This document shows, in pieces, positions 1-12,332 of a DNA stretch of 64,000 nucleotides. Within the stretch, counting starts at the first letter, position 1, and the number at the start of each line of letters is the position of its first letter. Source of the DNA: Iris pallida (lineage: Eukaryota > Streptophyta > Magnoliopsida > Asparagales > Iridaceae); contig JANAVB010006999.1 in assembly GCA_029216955.1 (NCBI GenBank), forward strand, positions 2,102,431 to 2,166,430, in the 5' to 3' direction. The notes beneath the pieces are model-generated. The model searched no databases, had not been told where the DNA came from, and worked only from the letters and a program-made list of their open reading frames with translations. The translations under genes and the position numbers were made by a program.

Positions 1-845
1 TATAATGAAATACAAGACAAAGATATCGGCGACTTGGGAACCATTCGAAAGCCGAGTTACAACCCTTAAACCAAACAAGGACCGGGGTTGTAACCCTTCT
101 TCCGAACAGGACTTAGTCTCCAATCAAGATACAGTATAAAAGCAGGTAGAGCATGTGAGTAAATGAAATCATAGCATGGTGAGAAGTACAGAAAGTAAAG
201 CTGAACTGGATATAAGATACGACAATAAATGTAAAATGTGTTTTGAACTATTAGAGCGATATGTGATCGGCTTTTAGGTAAGTGACAAGACAAGTTATCT
301 ACTTGGCCCGACAATCCATGGTGATCTCACGAAAAGTCATGTCGGCCAACCTGGATAACAGGCGCACGGAGGTATCTGCTACACCCTACGTGAGGTGAGG
401 GTGGTACTAGCAAATAGTGACATGAGGCTTTGATCACATAACCCCTAATAGTTCTCCTATCCCCGAATAGTATCATGGATACGGACATGGCACGGGATTC
501 CATAAGAGGGTAGCAAGTCCTCTTAGAAATCGGTGTCTATATAAGTGCACGAAACACGAAATATCACATACCAATATACCAAGAAAGTCCAGGAATAACA
601 TCTCATGACAGGATCCGACGTATACTAGTTCGTGAACTATCGTGTCAAGAATCAAGTAAGACACTACAACTGAATCGGATATAGTAGATATCAAGACAAT
701 AAAAACTATCAGAGATTGTACTCGCCTGTGGTCCTGAGCTGATAAGATGAACAGAGGCTCAGAGTAAATCACAGACCTAAAATGAGATACTATGAGTTAA
801 ACAGGATTTCATAATAAAAAGAAAACTAATTTAAATCATGATATG

Positions 846-1190
846 CAAGTCTAAGTCAAACTAGGTCAATCTAGGTCAAACCGGGTCAAACTAAGTCATA
901 CTAGGTCACTGGGAGTCAATCCAAGTCAAACTAGGTCAAACGGGGTCAAGGATTAACTTACAGTTGACTTTTGGTCAAAAAGTCAACCTTGGTCAACTCT
1001 GGTCAACTTTGGTCAACTCTGGGTCAACCCTAGGTCAAACTAGTCTAATGTTGACCAACAGTTGACTTTCAGTCAACTGGTCAACTCTGGTTTGGTTTCG
1101 GTCAAATCTAGTTACTTATAGGTTAAGTTTGACTCTCGGTTGACTTTTGTTGACTTTTGGTCAAAATGGTCAACCAAAGTCAAAACTAGT
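846..1190. repeat. GGTCAA/TTGACC motif array in LTR
   Basis: About 350 bp of the LTR consist of closely spaced variants of (T/A)(A/G)GTCAA(A)C and its complement GTTGAC(T/C)TT. Dozens of TTGAC cores can be counted on the two strands. The equivalent array is in the other LTR at 16550-16885. The core TTGAC(C/T) is identical to the W-box recognised by WRKY factors; binding is only an inference. Confidence 0.8.
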
Positions 1191-2586
1191 CTAGGAGCAC
1201 TATATTTGATCATTACCAACCAAGGGAACCAAGTTCTAACCATGTCTTAGACTCTAGACTCAAATACCTTATTTCTAGGTAAAACCTATATTACCCTGCC
1301 AAGGTAAATCCCGATACCTTGCCCAATACCAAGGAAACCCCGCTAATACCCAAGATACTAGCCTAGGCTCCTTAGGGTAGCTAGATACCATCCAATCTAA
1401 GGTTTACCTACCAAGAAATATGGGTATCCTAGGTATCTATCCTATCTTATAACATATGTTAGTCATCTACCCATTACCTTACCTACATACCCTCTTACCA
1501 TTTAACTAACACTCACACACACTCTAACTAAGCTCACTCACACGCAACACTCATGATACCACACTCACCTATAAGCTTTCCTATAGGTTTACACATAGGC
1601 TCTCCTATAGGCTATTAGCTATACTCCTATAGGCTCACACACACTCACACAATGGCTCATAAACACACATACACACACAAGCTGAATTTATGGACTGATT
1701 TCAAGGGGTTATGGTGGTGGTTTGATGGGCTGATATGTGGGCCTAATGGGACAGCCATTTGATGGTTTAGGGACTGGTTTTTGAGTGGTTTAAGGGGCTA
1801 AAAATGGGTGATATTAGAACTGAATATGGGGACAGCCATCAAGTGGTTTGATGACTAAAATTGGTGGACTGTCAAGGGGCTAACATGGCTAAACTATAGA
1901 CTGATTTTGTGGACTAAAGTTGGACAATACAAGGCTGAATTTGGACAATTCAGTGACAGCTATATGGCTTAAAATATAGGCAATGATAGGACAGGTTTTG
2001 GGACATGAATGGACTGTATTGTGGACAGGTATTGCTGGGCTGTTGGGGACTGAATTGTGGGAGCTAATGGTCTGAAATTGGACAACACCTAGGGGGTTAA
2101 GGACAACCAAAATATGGTTTGTATGGACTGATATATAGGGCAGTTATATGGCAGCATATAGGGGGTGTATGGGGCTGTGTTAGGACTGAATTTGGAGGAC
2201 ATGTATTGGACTGTTAAGGGGTGTTTGAAAGGGCTAAGTATGGACAGAAATTTAGGCTTGTGTGGACTGCTGTGTGGGGGGTTAATGGACAGCCATGAAT
2301 GGGTTTTGGGGGTGCAAATGGGACTCAAAATAGCTGCTGTCCTGCTGCTGTTAGCAGTGGGTTATGGGTGTTTCCCTCCCCCTCAACACCACTCTCCACT
2401 CTCCACTTCACATCTCAATTCCCCTCTCTAACAATCTCTCAAACACCATACCTACACACACTCTAATCCTCTTCTTCTATTCTAACATATACACAAATGA
2501 CTTCTCCCTGGCCGAACCTCTATGTGCCTCCATCCAAACACCAATCACACATACACACCATAGTATATATCCGTATATATATAAGC

Positions 2587-2595
2587 CATAATATA

Positions 2596-2655
<60 letters not shown>

Positions 2656-2700
2656 ATAATATATATATATATATACCACCATATATATATATACATATAT
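2587..2700. repeat. (TA)n microsatellite in the 3' LTR
   Basis: An almost pure TA run, broken by a few ATATAC and GAGAATAA interruptions. In the other LTR the same site has expanded and has taken an hAT insertion. Frames full of Ile-Tyr here are not coding. Confidence 0.95.
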
Positions 2701-2964
2701 AGATTTAACAATATGATACTTAGGAAAACACCTTTCTACACACCTATAAATCTGAGAATAAATATTAAAACAACATTAAATCAATATACAATAAATCCAC
2801 ATGTGTCCAAATAGGGTTTCTCCCACTTGGACACGATCCTACACATAGGACACATCTCTACGTCTCCAAATGGACACGAAATGGACACAAATGGAGACAC
2901 AACCATGGGGGTCATTCCTATGGGTCAAAATCATCCTAATGCATGAGAGAAATGAGAAGGAGAA

Positions 2965-2974
2965 GGGATTTATA
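2965..2974 (-). promoter_or_regulatory. Probable LTR TATA box
   Basis: The minus strand reads TATAAATCCC about 660 bp inside the LTR and is followed by a pyrimidine-rich stretch. The same box is conserved in the other LTR at 24262-24271. If used, U3 is about 0.67 kb and the remaining 3.5 kb, including the TTGACC array, would be R-U5. This is inferred from sequence only. Confidence 0.5.
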
Positions 2975-3632
2975 CCTCCCGGTGATTCGGATCGAAAAAA
3001 AAGCTTCCCGATGCGCCACCGACACGTAGGAACCCCGAATGGACACGAACGAACTCCGACTCCTCCCAAACTTGAGTAGCTTCCTCCTTGGCTTGATTGG
3101 AGAAGGAAAGAAGAAGGTTGGGTGGAGAAATGGAAGGATTTGGTGGAGAAATGATTAGGGATTGCTCTCTAAATCAATTTGGGGAAAAACAAGAGAGAGA
3201 ATGAAAGAGGGATAATGATGAATGTCTAAGCCTATCCACACCTAGTGTAGCCGGCCAAAGAAGGGCTATTTGTCCTATTAGGGAATGCCCAAAATACTCC
3301 CCCTCTCTAATCTATTAGTTAATACATTGGGTGGGTTTAAGTCGGGTCTAGTTTAGTCATTCCAACACACTAATCTAATTAATTCTAACCAAAATAAATT
3401 AGCCTAGTCACTAACTAAAATATTTCTATCATATGGGCCATGGCTAACTAATGTGTGGGTCCCACTAGAGTCAAAACTACCCCGGGTCCCCGATACAAGT
3501 CGGATTGAGTTAAAATTCGAACCCGACTCAAATAACCCCAAAATAATATTATAAATAATTAAATAATTCCAAAATAATTCTAAGGTGGTAAAATAACCAA
3601 AATACCCTTGTTCATGAAAACTGAGGGTGACA

Positions 3633-3660
3633 AATCTACCCACCTTAAAAAAAATTTGTC
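3633..3660 (-). promoter_or_regulatory. Polypurine tract region before 3' LTR
   Basis: On the minus strand, an A/T run with GAGGACAAA leads to AAGGTGGGTAGA and then directly to the LTR start TGTCACCC. This is the usual Tekay/Del plus-strand primer layout. It fixes element orientation and the LTR boundary at 3632. A matching tract precedes the LARD LTR at 53660. Confidence 0.75.
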
Positions 3661-3723
3661 CTCAAAATTAAAACAAACATACACGGAATTCACATGCAGA
3701 AACATAAAAAAAAAATTTATAAC

Positions 3724-5355
3724 TCAGGGCTCGAAGAGATAGGGGAAACGCTCCCGCATGTCGTCCTCTCTCTCCCAAGTAGACTCACCTGGAGAGTGAT
3801 GCCTCCATGCAACACGAACCAAGGGTATAACCTACTTTCGGAGCACCTTCTCCCTACGATCCAGAATCTCCACTGGCTGCTCTGGATAGTGAAGAGTAGG
3901 CCCCACCTCAATCGCTGAATGGTCCAATACATGGCTGGAGTCTGCCACGTACCGTCTCAGCTGCGACACATGGAACACGTTGTGTATCCCCTCTAGCGTA
4001 GGTAGCAAGTTTAGTCGATAAGCCACTGCACCGAACCGCTCAAGGATTGTGAAAGGTCCGATGTAGCGCGGACTAAGCTTCCCGCCTCCGCCAAAGCGAA
4101 TCATGCCCCGTGTCGGAGAAATCTTCAGGAACACCAAAGCACCAGGCTAGACATAAAACAAACTCAGTACACAAGACAAACAAAATCACAAGCATCACAA
4201 ACAGGAACTGAAACTAACCTCGAACTCTAACGGTCTCCGGTGGCTATCGGCCCAATGCCGCTGCCTATCCTGAGCCACCCGAAGTCTGTCTCTAATCAAC
4301 CTGACCTTTTCAGCTGCATCCACTACCATCTCCGGTCCAAGCAGCACTCTCTCGCCAATATCGTCCCATGATAAGGAAGTACGGCATCTCCGTCCGTATA
4401 GAGCCTCGAATGGCGACATCTCTATACTAGCCTGGTAGCTGTTATTGTAAGCAAACTCTACCAGGTGAAGATGGTCCTCCCAAGAACCTCCGAAATCAAG
4501 CACACACGTACGAAGCATATCCTCCAAAGTCTGGATAGTCCTCTCCGACTGCCCGTCTGTCTGGGGGTGATAAGCGGTACTAAACTTGAGCGAGGTGCCC
4601 AAGCTAGCATGAAAACTCCTCCAGAAGTGGAAAGTGAAACGACTATCCCGGTCTGAAACTATGCTCACAGGAACCCCATGCAATCGCATGATCTGACGAA
4701 TATACAGCTCTGCCAGCCTCTCCGTAGACAATCCCACCTTGAAAGGCAAAAAGTGGGCCGATTTGGTCAATCTATCAACTATGACCCAAATCGCGTCTTT
4801 CCCTCCTGGAGATCGTAGAAGTCCGGACACAAAGTCCATGGTGATGTGCTCCCACTTCCACTCAGGAATGGGTAGTGGCTGTAGCAACCCACCAGGCCTC
4901 TGTCACTCGGCCTTCACCTGCTGACATACCAAGCAGCGAGATACAAACTGGGCTACCTCATGCTTCATGCCATACCACCAAACGTGCTCTCTCAAATATC
5001 TATACATCTTGTTGGCACCAGGATGCATAGAGTACTGAGAGCGATGTGCCTCCTGAAGAACCTCCTTCCGAAGCTCCCCACTCAGAACGCACAGTCTAGC
5101 ACCGTGCCGCAGCGACCCATCTTCGGCAATAGAGAAGTCATCGAGCAAACCTGCCTGTACCAGCTCCCTGATGCTCCTCGGGGCAACATCATCATACTGT
5201 GCTGATCTGACTCTGACCATCAACTCAGACTGAATCTGTAAGCCCCACATCTGCACCTCCATGCCCGGAATAATCACCTCGATTCCCAAACTGTCCAGGT
5301 CAGCCAAAAGATGTCGATCTGCTGTCAGATACATAGCTACTGGATACCTGCTCAA
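3724..5355 (-). pseudogene. Gypsy integrase plus chromodomain segment (broken)
   Basis: This is the C-terminal part of the Gypsy polyprotein, which inserts element cDNA into chromatin. The first open piece (5355-4903) carries the zinc-binding region of integrase, with histidines near SMHPGA and the CLVC pair. A stop follows, then 4887-4195 carries the catalytic core. Its three acidic residues are visible in MDFVSGL, IVSDRDSRF and the E of GQSERT. The last piece (4137 to 3724) continues through GPFTILERFG and FHVSQLRRYV into a chromodomain-like end (VAWRHHSPGESTWE). That end marks the chromovirus lineage and is known to target histone marks. Breaks are stops near 4903 and 3832, plus a 72-bp intron-like segment at 4147-4218. 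The sequence is not functional as it stands. Confidence 0.88.
4147..4218 (-). other. Intron-like 72-bp insertion in pol
   Basis: The reading frame leaves the family pattern after ...PLEFE and returns at GALVFLKISPTRG. Between these points the minus strand begins GTTAGT and ends TCTAG, with a T-rich interior and in-frame stops. Removing exactly this segment rejoins the frame. It could be a small GT-AG intron or a sequence inserted at a splice-like site. The second gag copy lacks this region, so no intact comparison is present in the window. Confidence 0.5.
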
Positions 5356-5391
5356 GGCATCTGCAACTACGTTGGCCTTCCCTGCATGGTA

Positions 5392-7152
5392 CTACAAGGC
5401 GATATCAAAGTCCTTCATCAGCTCGAGCCAACGTCTCTGCCGTATGTTCAGCTCCTTCTGTGTGAACACGTACTTCAAGCTCTTGTGATCAGTGAAGATC
5501 TCAACCCGCTCTCCATACAAGTAGTGTTTCCACAACTTCAAGACAAAGATGACAGCGGCCAACTCCAGATCATGAGTCGGGTAGTTCTTCTCATGAGGAC
5601 GTAACTGCCTAGATGCATAGGCAATCACCTTCCCGTGCTGCTGAAGAACACAACCCAAACCCCTGCCAGAAGCGTCGCTGTAGATCGAGAAACCACCGAT
5701 CCCAGACGGTAATGTCAAGATCGAAGGTGATGTCAACCTCTTCTTCAGCTCATCGAAGGCGGCCTGACACTCCTCAGTCCAGACGAACTCCACGTCCTTT
5801 CTGGTGAGTCTAGTCATCGGCTCCGCAATCCGCGAGAAGTCCTGGACGAACTTCCGATAGTAGCCCGCCAAACCCAGAAAGTTCCGAATCTCAACAACTT
5901 TACTAGGTGTAGACCAAGACTCTACCGCAGCAATCTTCTTCTGGTCTACTGAGATCCCGTGCTCGGTCACAACATGATCCAAGAACTCGATCTGGTCCAG
6001 GAAGAACTCGGACTTCGAAAGCTTCCCGTACAACTGTTCCCTCCTCAGAGTCTCGAGCACAATCCTCAGATGCTCCTCGTGCTCCTCCGGCGTCTTCGAG
6101 TAGACTAAGATGTCATCAATGAAGACCACCACGAACTTGTCAAGATACTGATGGAATACCTTGTTCATCAAGTTCATGAACACTGCTGGGGCGTTGGTCA
6201 ACCCAAATGGCATGACAGTGAACTCATACTAGCCGTACCGAGTCTGAAAAGCCATCTTCGGAATGTCTTCCTGCTTCACCTTCAGCGGATGATAACCGGA
6301 CCTCAGGTCTATCTTCGAAAACACCTTAGCGCCACTCAACTGATCGAACAAGTCGTCAATCCTCGGCAATGGGTACTTGTTCTTGATAGTGAGGTTGTTG
6401 AGCGCCCTGTAATCGATACACATACGCATCGTACCAACGTTCTTCGGTACAAACAGGACTGGTGCTCCCCAAGGTGATGAACTGGATCTGATGAATCCCT
6501 TGTCCTGCAGCTCGTCGACCTGCTTCTTCAGCTCTGCCAACTCGCTGTTGTTGACCCTATAGACGTACTGTAAAATAGGCTCAGCGCCCGGCACTAAGTC
6601 TATAGAGAACTCAATGTCTCTATCTGGCGGCATCCCAGGCAACTCCTCGGAAAAAACATCCATGAAATCAGCTATCAATGGATGCGACAATGCCTGCCCC
6701 GCCAGCAAAGCTCCACAGAACCCATCTTCCGGCTCAGCTGCTCCCATGGCAAACACAATCTCTGGCTCTCCCGGTGGCCTAAACAGAACCCTACCTCCTC
6801 TACAGTCTATACTAGCATGGTGCATGCTCAACCAATCCATTCCGAGTACCACATCGTACCTCGGAAGGGGCATTACGAGCAAGCACGCACTCAAATCTCG
6901 GCCTCCTACAGTAACTCTCCGCCCCTTACAGATATTGTTAACCAGGATGATGCCTCCCCCGGTCAATATCTTGCAAGTCCTACCCAACGGTTCAGTAATA
7001 ATATTGTGTCTCAGAGGAAAGAAAACAGACACAAAACTATAAGTGGCACCGAAATCAAACAAGACAAAAGCAGGGAATGAATCAAGAAGAACGTGACCTG
7101 CCACAACGTCAGCCACTGGCTCTGCCTCCTCCTCTGCTGTCAAGGCAAACAC
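5392..7152 (-). pseudogene. Gypsy protease, reverse transcriptase and RNase H (one internal stop)
   Basis: The N-terminal third is an aspartic protease. The usual D-S-G triad reads [12 protein letters not shown], so the catalytic Asp remains but the next Ser is Phe, and LGMDWL follows. The reverse transcriptase begins near [17 protein letters not shown], with [13 protein letters not shown] and KIDLRSGYH. After an in-frame TAG at 6229-6231 it continues with MPFGLTNAP and the active-site box [11 protein letters not shown]. Thumb/connection and RNase H follow ([40 protein letters not shown]). The segment ends at a TAG at 5392-5394, within the normally continuous link to integrase. Apart from the stops the sequence is little decayed, so the insertion is not ancient. 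Confidence 0.9.
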
Positions 7153-7203
7153 TCTGCCCGCAGGGGCTTCCCTCTGGTGCTGTGCAAAGCGCTGCTGCTG
7201 GGT

Positions 7204-8183
7204 CTAAAGTGGAGGACCTCTCTGCTGAACTGCTGGTCCTCTGGCCTGCTGCGCTTTGACTTGGCCTCCTCGGGCTCCACGAAGACGGCAATCCTTCAAC
7301 TGGTGATCGGACGCCCCATAATATAGGCAGACACCCAACCTCTTCCTACAGAACTCTCGAGTGTACCCCGGCTTCTCGCAGAAGGCGCACTGAGTAGCCT
7401 GCCTCTGGCCCTGTCCCTGGTGCTGCTGGGCACGCACCGGTGCCTGCTAAAACGGCAACTGAGGCTGCTGCTGAATCTGCCTCTGCTGGAAATGAGGGCG
7501 CTTCGTCGGCCCCACGCTCGAGCTCCCTCCTAGAACATCGCTGCCCCTCTTCGGCTTCAGGCCGAAGTCCTCCTCTGCGACCTGCGCCTCCATCAGAATC
7601 TGCTAAAATGTCGCATCTCATCGCCCAGATGTACGAGTGCGTACTGCATGGATAAGGACCCTCTGGAACTTTCGGGCCTTGTACCCCTCATCCTGGATCA
7701 AATTGGATGTAAACCTACTCAGGCGGAAGAACTCCGCTGCATACTCGTCTACCGACGAGTTCCCCTGCACCAAACTGACAAACTGTCCCTCCAAAGCTGT
7801 CAAGGCTACATCTGGGTAGAACTTCTCCTTAAAGAGCTTCCTGAAGTCCTCCCAAGACAAACCCCTCACCGACGTACGCGGATCCGTGCGGTACCAAGTC
7901 AGCGCTATATCGAAGAACTGGCTCGCTGCAGACGTCACCCAAAGTCCTTTTGGGACCTCTGCCAACTCTAGACTCCGCTGGACATCCTCCAACCAGTCGT
8001 CCGTATATAGGATACCCTCGGTACCCTTGAACTCCCTCGGGTTCATCTTCCTGAAGTCTAGGTGCGTATCGGGCCTTTCCTGACACTGCTGCTGTACTGG
8101 TGCTCCCTGAACTGTATCCGGTGCACCCCTCTCTACTGCTGCCATCGCCAGCTGATGGGAGTTCTCCGTGGTCTGTCGTAACA
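7204..8183 (-). pseudogene. Gypsy gag, copy 1 (5' truncated)
   Basis: Gag packages the element RNA. The retrotransposon gag domain is clear (DWLEDVQRSLE, ALTWYRTDP, LSWEDFRKLFKEKFYP, EYAAEFFRLSRF) between 8183 and about 7650. Downstream is a Gln-rich, broken stretch, then two zinc-knuckle positions near 7310-7400. Here both have lost a ligand: the first reads CAFCEKPGYTREFC and the second CLYYGASDHQLKDC. The paralogue at 13301-14867 keeps the second intact as CLYCGASDHQ. In-frame TAGs interrupt the middle; the one at 7447-7449 is CAG in the other copy. The N-terminus is missing because homology stops sharply at 8183 against a different LTR. Confidence 0.88.
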
Positions 8184-9860
8184 TGGATATAGGGTGTCAG
8201 GTTTAGTGTAAATGTGTGCATGTGTGTGGATATAGAAAATTAGTGCATCAGTTTGCAGTATCCAGGTTAGACAGTCCAATGCAATTTCGAAAGCCCAAAC
8301 ACCTAGCTAACATGAATCCTAATATACAGACTTAAACTCAGTTATATATAGGTGAACCAACATTGAAATTTAATCACCTAAAAATAAAAAAACCAATTTA
8401 ATCTCAGAAAAATCAATACACTGAACTTGTATCAGAAAAATTGGGAAATCACTAATTCGAATTCAAAATACAACTAATAATCAATTTTAAGGGTTGGTAA
8501 TTAATGTGTCATATGTGAATGAGTCATGCAAGTGATTTAGTATCCAAAAACTAGACACAAACGTGTCCAAAACAATTTCCAATACACGAGTACATCGTAC
8601 AGTGCATAGTTTCGTGCACATGTTCATCACGTTCGTGTACACGACATACGGCACGTGTGTCCATGTGGTCACGTCCACGTGTAGACCAGCCCTAGGGCTA
8701 CACACTGAACACATCACAAAGTGTCCACGTCGTGTCCTATGTGGACACGAGACGCGTGTCAGTGAGTGAAATGCACAGTGTAACGTGCAGTGCAACACGC
8801 GTGCGGGCCAAATATCGTATCCGACATGCAATGCCTTGACACGAGGCTTGGGGGATGATATGTCAGTCATGGCCCCCACCTTCCTTCCTTGCCAAGTGGA
8901 AGCTGCCCACGTGGCCTGTGCAAGGAGGAAAAATACCCCGAACAGCAGGACACTGCCCGTGCGTGCACAGTGAGCGTATTCGTGTCCTGTTTGGACACGG
9001 ACACGGCTTGAATTCGACTCAGTCCAAGAGGAAATTATTATATGCATATAAAATATTATTTCCATTCAAACACTTTTCAAAAACAGCAAATAAATTTGTG
9101 GCATTCTATCAAACACTTAGGAATAGATTATGATACGTATCCGATACGGACACGTAATCAATGCAAAATTTCACCAATCACACACCATAGCTAGGGAACA
9201 CCTAGATCTAGGCTATTATGCAAATAAATCAGGATTAAAAGATAATTTAGGGTGTTTACCTATAGAGTATCAATGACAAGGAAAAAGCCCCAAATAGGAT
9301 GATTCTTCTTGCAAGCTAAAAGCTCCAAATTGTACCAAATCTGAGATTTCTCTCCATGAACAAAAAATAGAGTGGGATTAGGTTCTAATACAAGAAACTA
9401 GAGTCAAAAGGAATTAAAATGGAAGAGTTATGAATTGGAGAAGAAGACCAATACCTTTCTTTTTTTCAAAAGTTGATTTGATGCAAAAGAGGCAAGAAAC
9501 TAGGAAGAGAGATTATATAGAGGGGGATCCCTATGTGGCCGGCCATAAAGGAGAATTAGGGTTAGGGTTATGACTAATGGGCTTGGACCAAGTTTCAATG
9601 ATAAAAGAAATCAATCCATAAGTCAAAAGGCTATGAACCTAATCATTTATTCTCCTATATGAAACTTGATTCAAAATAACTTAGCTTGGGTTGACTTAAG
9701 TTAGGCTAGGGTCCCACCATGCTATCAAGTCACCATAGCTAAGGTCAACATCTAGGTTAGTCTCCAAGGTCTCAACTAGCAAAGGTCAGAAATAACAACC
9801 ATCACTCCAATAATTCAAAATAAATCCAAAATACCCTCAAGCTAAAATGTGGTAGTGACA
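8184..9860 (-). repeat. LTR-like segment of a second, related Gypsy family
   Basis: The segment begins TG on the plus strand and ends ...GTAGTGACA, so the minus strand starts TGTCACTACC much as the main LTR starts TGTCACCC. It shares the layout of the main LTR: a CCAAAATACCCT stretch near the start, a GGCCGGCC-containing stretch, then repeated GGACACGA/TCGTGTCC words. It is not alignable over its whole length. A TATATAAT box lies at about 9512-9519 on the minus strand. The flanking pentanucleotides (TAACA at 8179-8183, GATCA at 9861-9865) do not match, so no target duplication supports a clean solo LTR. Ends may have been altered by recombination. Confidence 0.55.
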
Positions 9861-12332
9861 GATCAACCACGATATTTTGTAAGATTTCTTTTTGAATACT
9901 TAAGATTGTTAATGCATCTAATCTTTATTGAGTCATGGTGGTCCGCAAATAACATTTTATCAATTTTAACTTTGAAAAGCTTCTTTCTGCAGATGCCACA
10001 GTGACAGGTATTGTAAATAAAATTCTATATGCTACAAGAATATGGAAAACATTTCCTTTTTTGCAGACTCCATAATTTTAATGGAATTCCATGGGTTATG
10101 TACATCATATGCTTCACTTCAATGGGTTGCATCTTTTGCAATATTTGTAACTAAAAAACAAGTACTATGTATCAATGTTACACACATTACCATATTTCAA
10201 AGCCATTTCAAGGTTCAAACAAGAACTTTTCATTTCATCCTCATCCAATGAAACTAACTTAGATGCATCAAAAAACCAAAATTTGTTCAAATCTGCTATT
10301 TAATTAAGAAAGGGCCATATCAACTAAAATAATGAAGTAATTAGTTCTAAAGGTTTCTTAAACAGATTGTTGTTCACTTTTCGTATTTGGAATCTCACCA
10401 AAATGTTTCTTTCTGGAAACTCTATGTTCAACTAGAAAAATGGGCTCAATTTCCAATTCAGATGTAATTTCTTTAGCATAAATGATGGCAGAAGTGAACT
10501 CGCTTTCTCTATATTTTTCAAACATGAAATTATTCTTTCCAAGTTTTTTAACAACAACATCAATAAGCATATTTTTAAATTGCAAATTTTTGATAAATAA
10601 ATTTATCTTGTACAGAACTTCATGCCAACTAAACAAACTTATAATAAAGTTAAAACTTGAAACTCACTTGAGACTAACTTTTTAGTTTCACAACTTACTT
10701 TGGAATCATCAGTTAACTTCTATTAATTTTTTAAAGCTAGTTTTATTTGAGGAGCTTGGGTTTTTATTGCTTTAACACATCAATGTGGCTTTCCCAACGT
10801 GTGGCAGACAATGATTTCAAAGTTAAGTGATCAACATATTCAAGGAGTAGATTCTATCTCTTCGTTGTATTAGAAAATACATTATAAATGGTTTGACAAA
10901 CTCCCAAAAAAAAGATTTTCTTTTAAATAAGAATTGGTCAAATCACAAACTATTAAATTCAAACAATGACAACCACATGGCATATAAAAAGCCCTAGGAT
11001 TTATGTTCATAAATCTTTTCTGAACGCACTTGGTGTTTTTCTTTCGTGTTAGACCCATTATCATAACCTTGTCCTTTCATGTTATCAATATCGAGAGAGT
11101 ATATAAAATATTGCAATTCATTACAAAGCCCTAATTCGGAAGTATCTTGCACATTTAAATAACTCTAAAAAAAATTCAATTTTTATTGGGGTATAGTTCA
11201 CATTACACATCTTAAAATCAAAGTTGTTTGTTCTTGGTGACTTACGTTAGGGGTGCAATCAAGAATCATGAAAAAAATGTTTTGCCTTTTTTAGTTTCTT
11301 AATGATTACACTCTTAACACTTGATGCCAATGTAGCTATCAGCTTATTTTTAATTTTATGGCTAAGAGAGTGATAATGGACATTTTATCTTGAATGAGTT
11401 AAAAATGTTGTATCATTGTCAGATCAAACTCTGCTATTGTTTAGAGAAAACCTAAGAAGTTGCCATTAGATGTGTCAGATAGTGTTTTCATTTGTTCCAT
11501 GAAACAACAAATTATTCGTATCAAGTCTTTTCATAACATCAGTTAACCTTACCATAACTTGTATTCAATGATCAATATCATTTATTTGTTCTTGTATTTC
11601 TCTATCAATCATTTAATTTGTATTCAATCTGATTCGCAGTTCAGCCAAAGTTTTAAGGTTAATGAGTTGTTCGCGACTGTTTTCATGTTCTTAATTTAAG
11701 TTCGTAACCTAGATGTTTCCAATCACTAACACCTTCATCTGCTAAATGACTTCTACTGTGAATTCTTATTACCACTTTACAACAAAAACAAATTACTCCA
11801 TCAATATCTTTTGAATAAACCAACCACTTTCTATCAGAAAGTTCCCAATTTGCTAGTTTTCGATTGTAATAATTAGAGGAAAATGATATATTTTGACTAT
11901 CTTTATTATAACTATAATTGACTTCTCTAACAGGTCATTTTTTAACCAACAAATCCCTCAATTTTGCATCGAAATTATTCCACACTCCTGGATCAAAAAT
12001 GTTCGGACCAATCGAACACATTAAGATTTTTATTATTTTCAGTTTACTCATTGTCGAAAACATTGTTACGTTCTTTACTTTTTATTTGCTCAGTTCTTCA
12101 AGTTAGATTTGGAGCTTCTAAGTTTACCACACTCTCATTCAATACAAATTCATTGGAATGAATTTGTTGTTCTGTTCACTAACCAACTCTTTGACAAGAT
12201 TTTCATAAGAAATATTTGTTTTCTTCATATATTTATCTCTTGAATTTCTTTGGCTTTTAGTAACCTTTTCTATTATTATTTTTTACCTTTTCTTTTCTGA
12301 CTTCCAGAGCCGGCTTGTTTCATAGGAAACAT
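9861..12332 (-). pseudogene. Decayed TTF-type hAT transposase (DUF4371 family)
   Basis: This is a remnant of an hAT transposase of the zinc-finger-MYM/TTF group. Possible start near 12332 (MFPMKQAGSGSQKRK). The TTF-finger region is readable at about 12000-11770 on the minus strand as DPGVWNNFDAKLRDLLVKK, then KWLVYSKDIDGVICFCCKV. The middle of the DUF4371/RNase H-like domain appears at 11064-10882, with NPRAFYMPCGCHCLNL. The dimerisation domain at about 10040-9870 reads ILFTIPVTVASAERSFSKLK, then LDALTILSIQKEILQ. Numerous stops and frameshifts lie between. The last conserved tail is cut off at the neighbouring LTR. No terminal inverted repeats or 8-bp target duplication were found, so only a fragment survives. 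Confidence 0.8.

Larger units (their letters stand above)
1..3632 (-). repeat. 3' LTR of Gypsy (Tekay/Del-like) element, truncated by window edge
   Basis: Positions 1 to about 2430 align almost base for base with 15687-18120, and about 2705-3632 align with about 23990-24926. The two blocks are therefore the two LTRs of one family. By eye there are about four differences in the first hundred aligned bases. The high-coordinate end reads ...GAGGGTGACA, so on the minus strand the LTR begins TGTCACCCTC, and a polypurine tract lies immediately outside it. The homologous LTR starts at 15124, so roughly 560 bp of this LTR lie before the window. Full LTR length is therefore about 4.2 kb, typical of Tekay/Del chromoviruses. 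No protein is encoded; the short open frames here are chance. Confidence 0.88.

Noticed and set aside
3694..3932. Separate small genes downstream of integrase
   Set aside because: The frames overlap the chromodomain-coding C-terminus of pol, which ends at 3724.
6614..7080. Plus-strand frames of 132-142 codons opposite the Gypsy protease
   Set aside because: Shadow frames of the minus-strand polyprotein, which carries all recognisable motifs.
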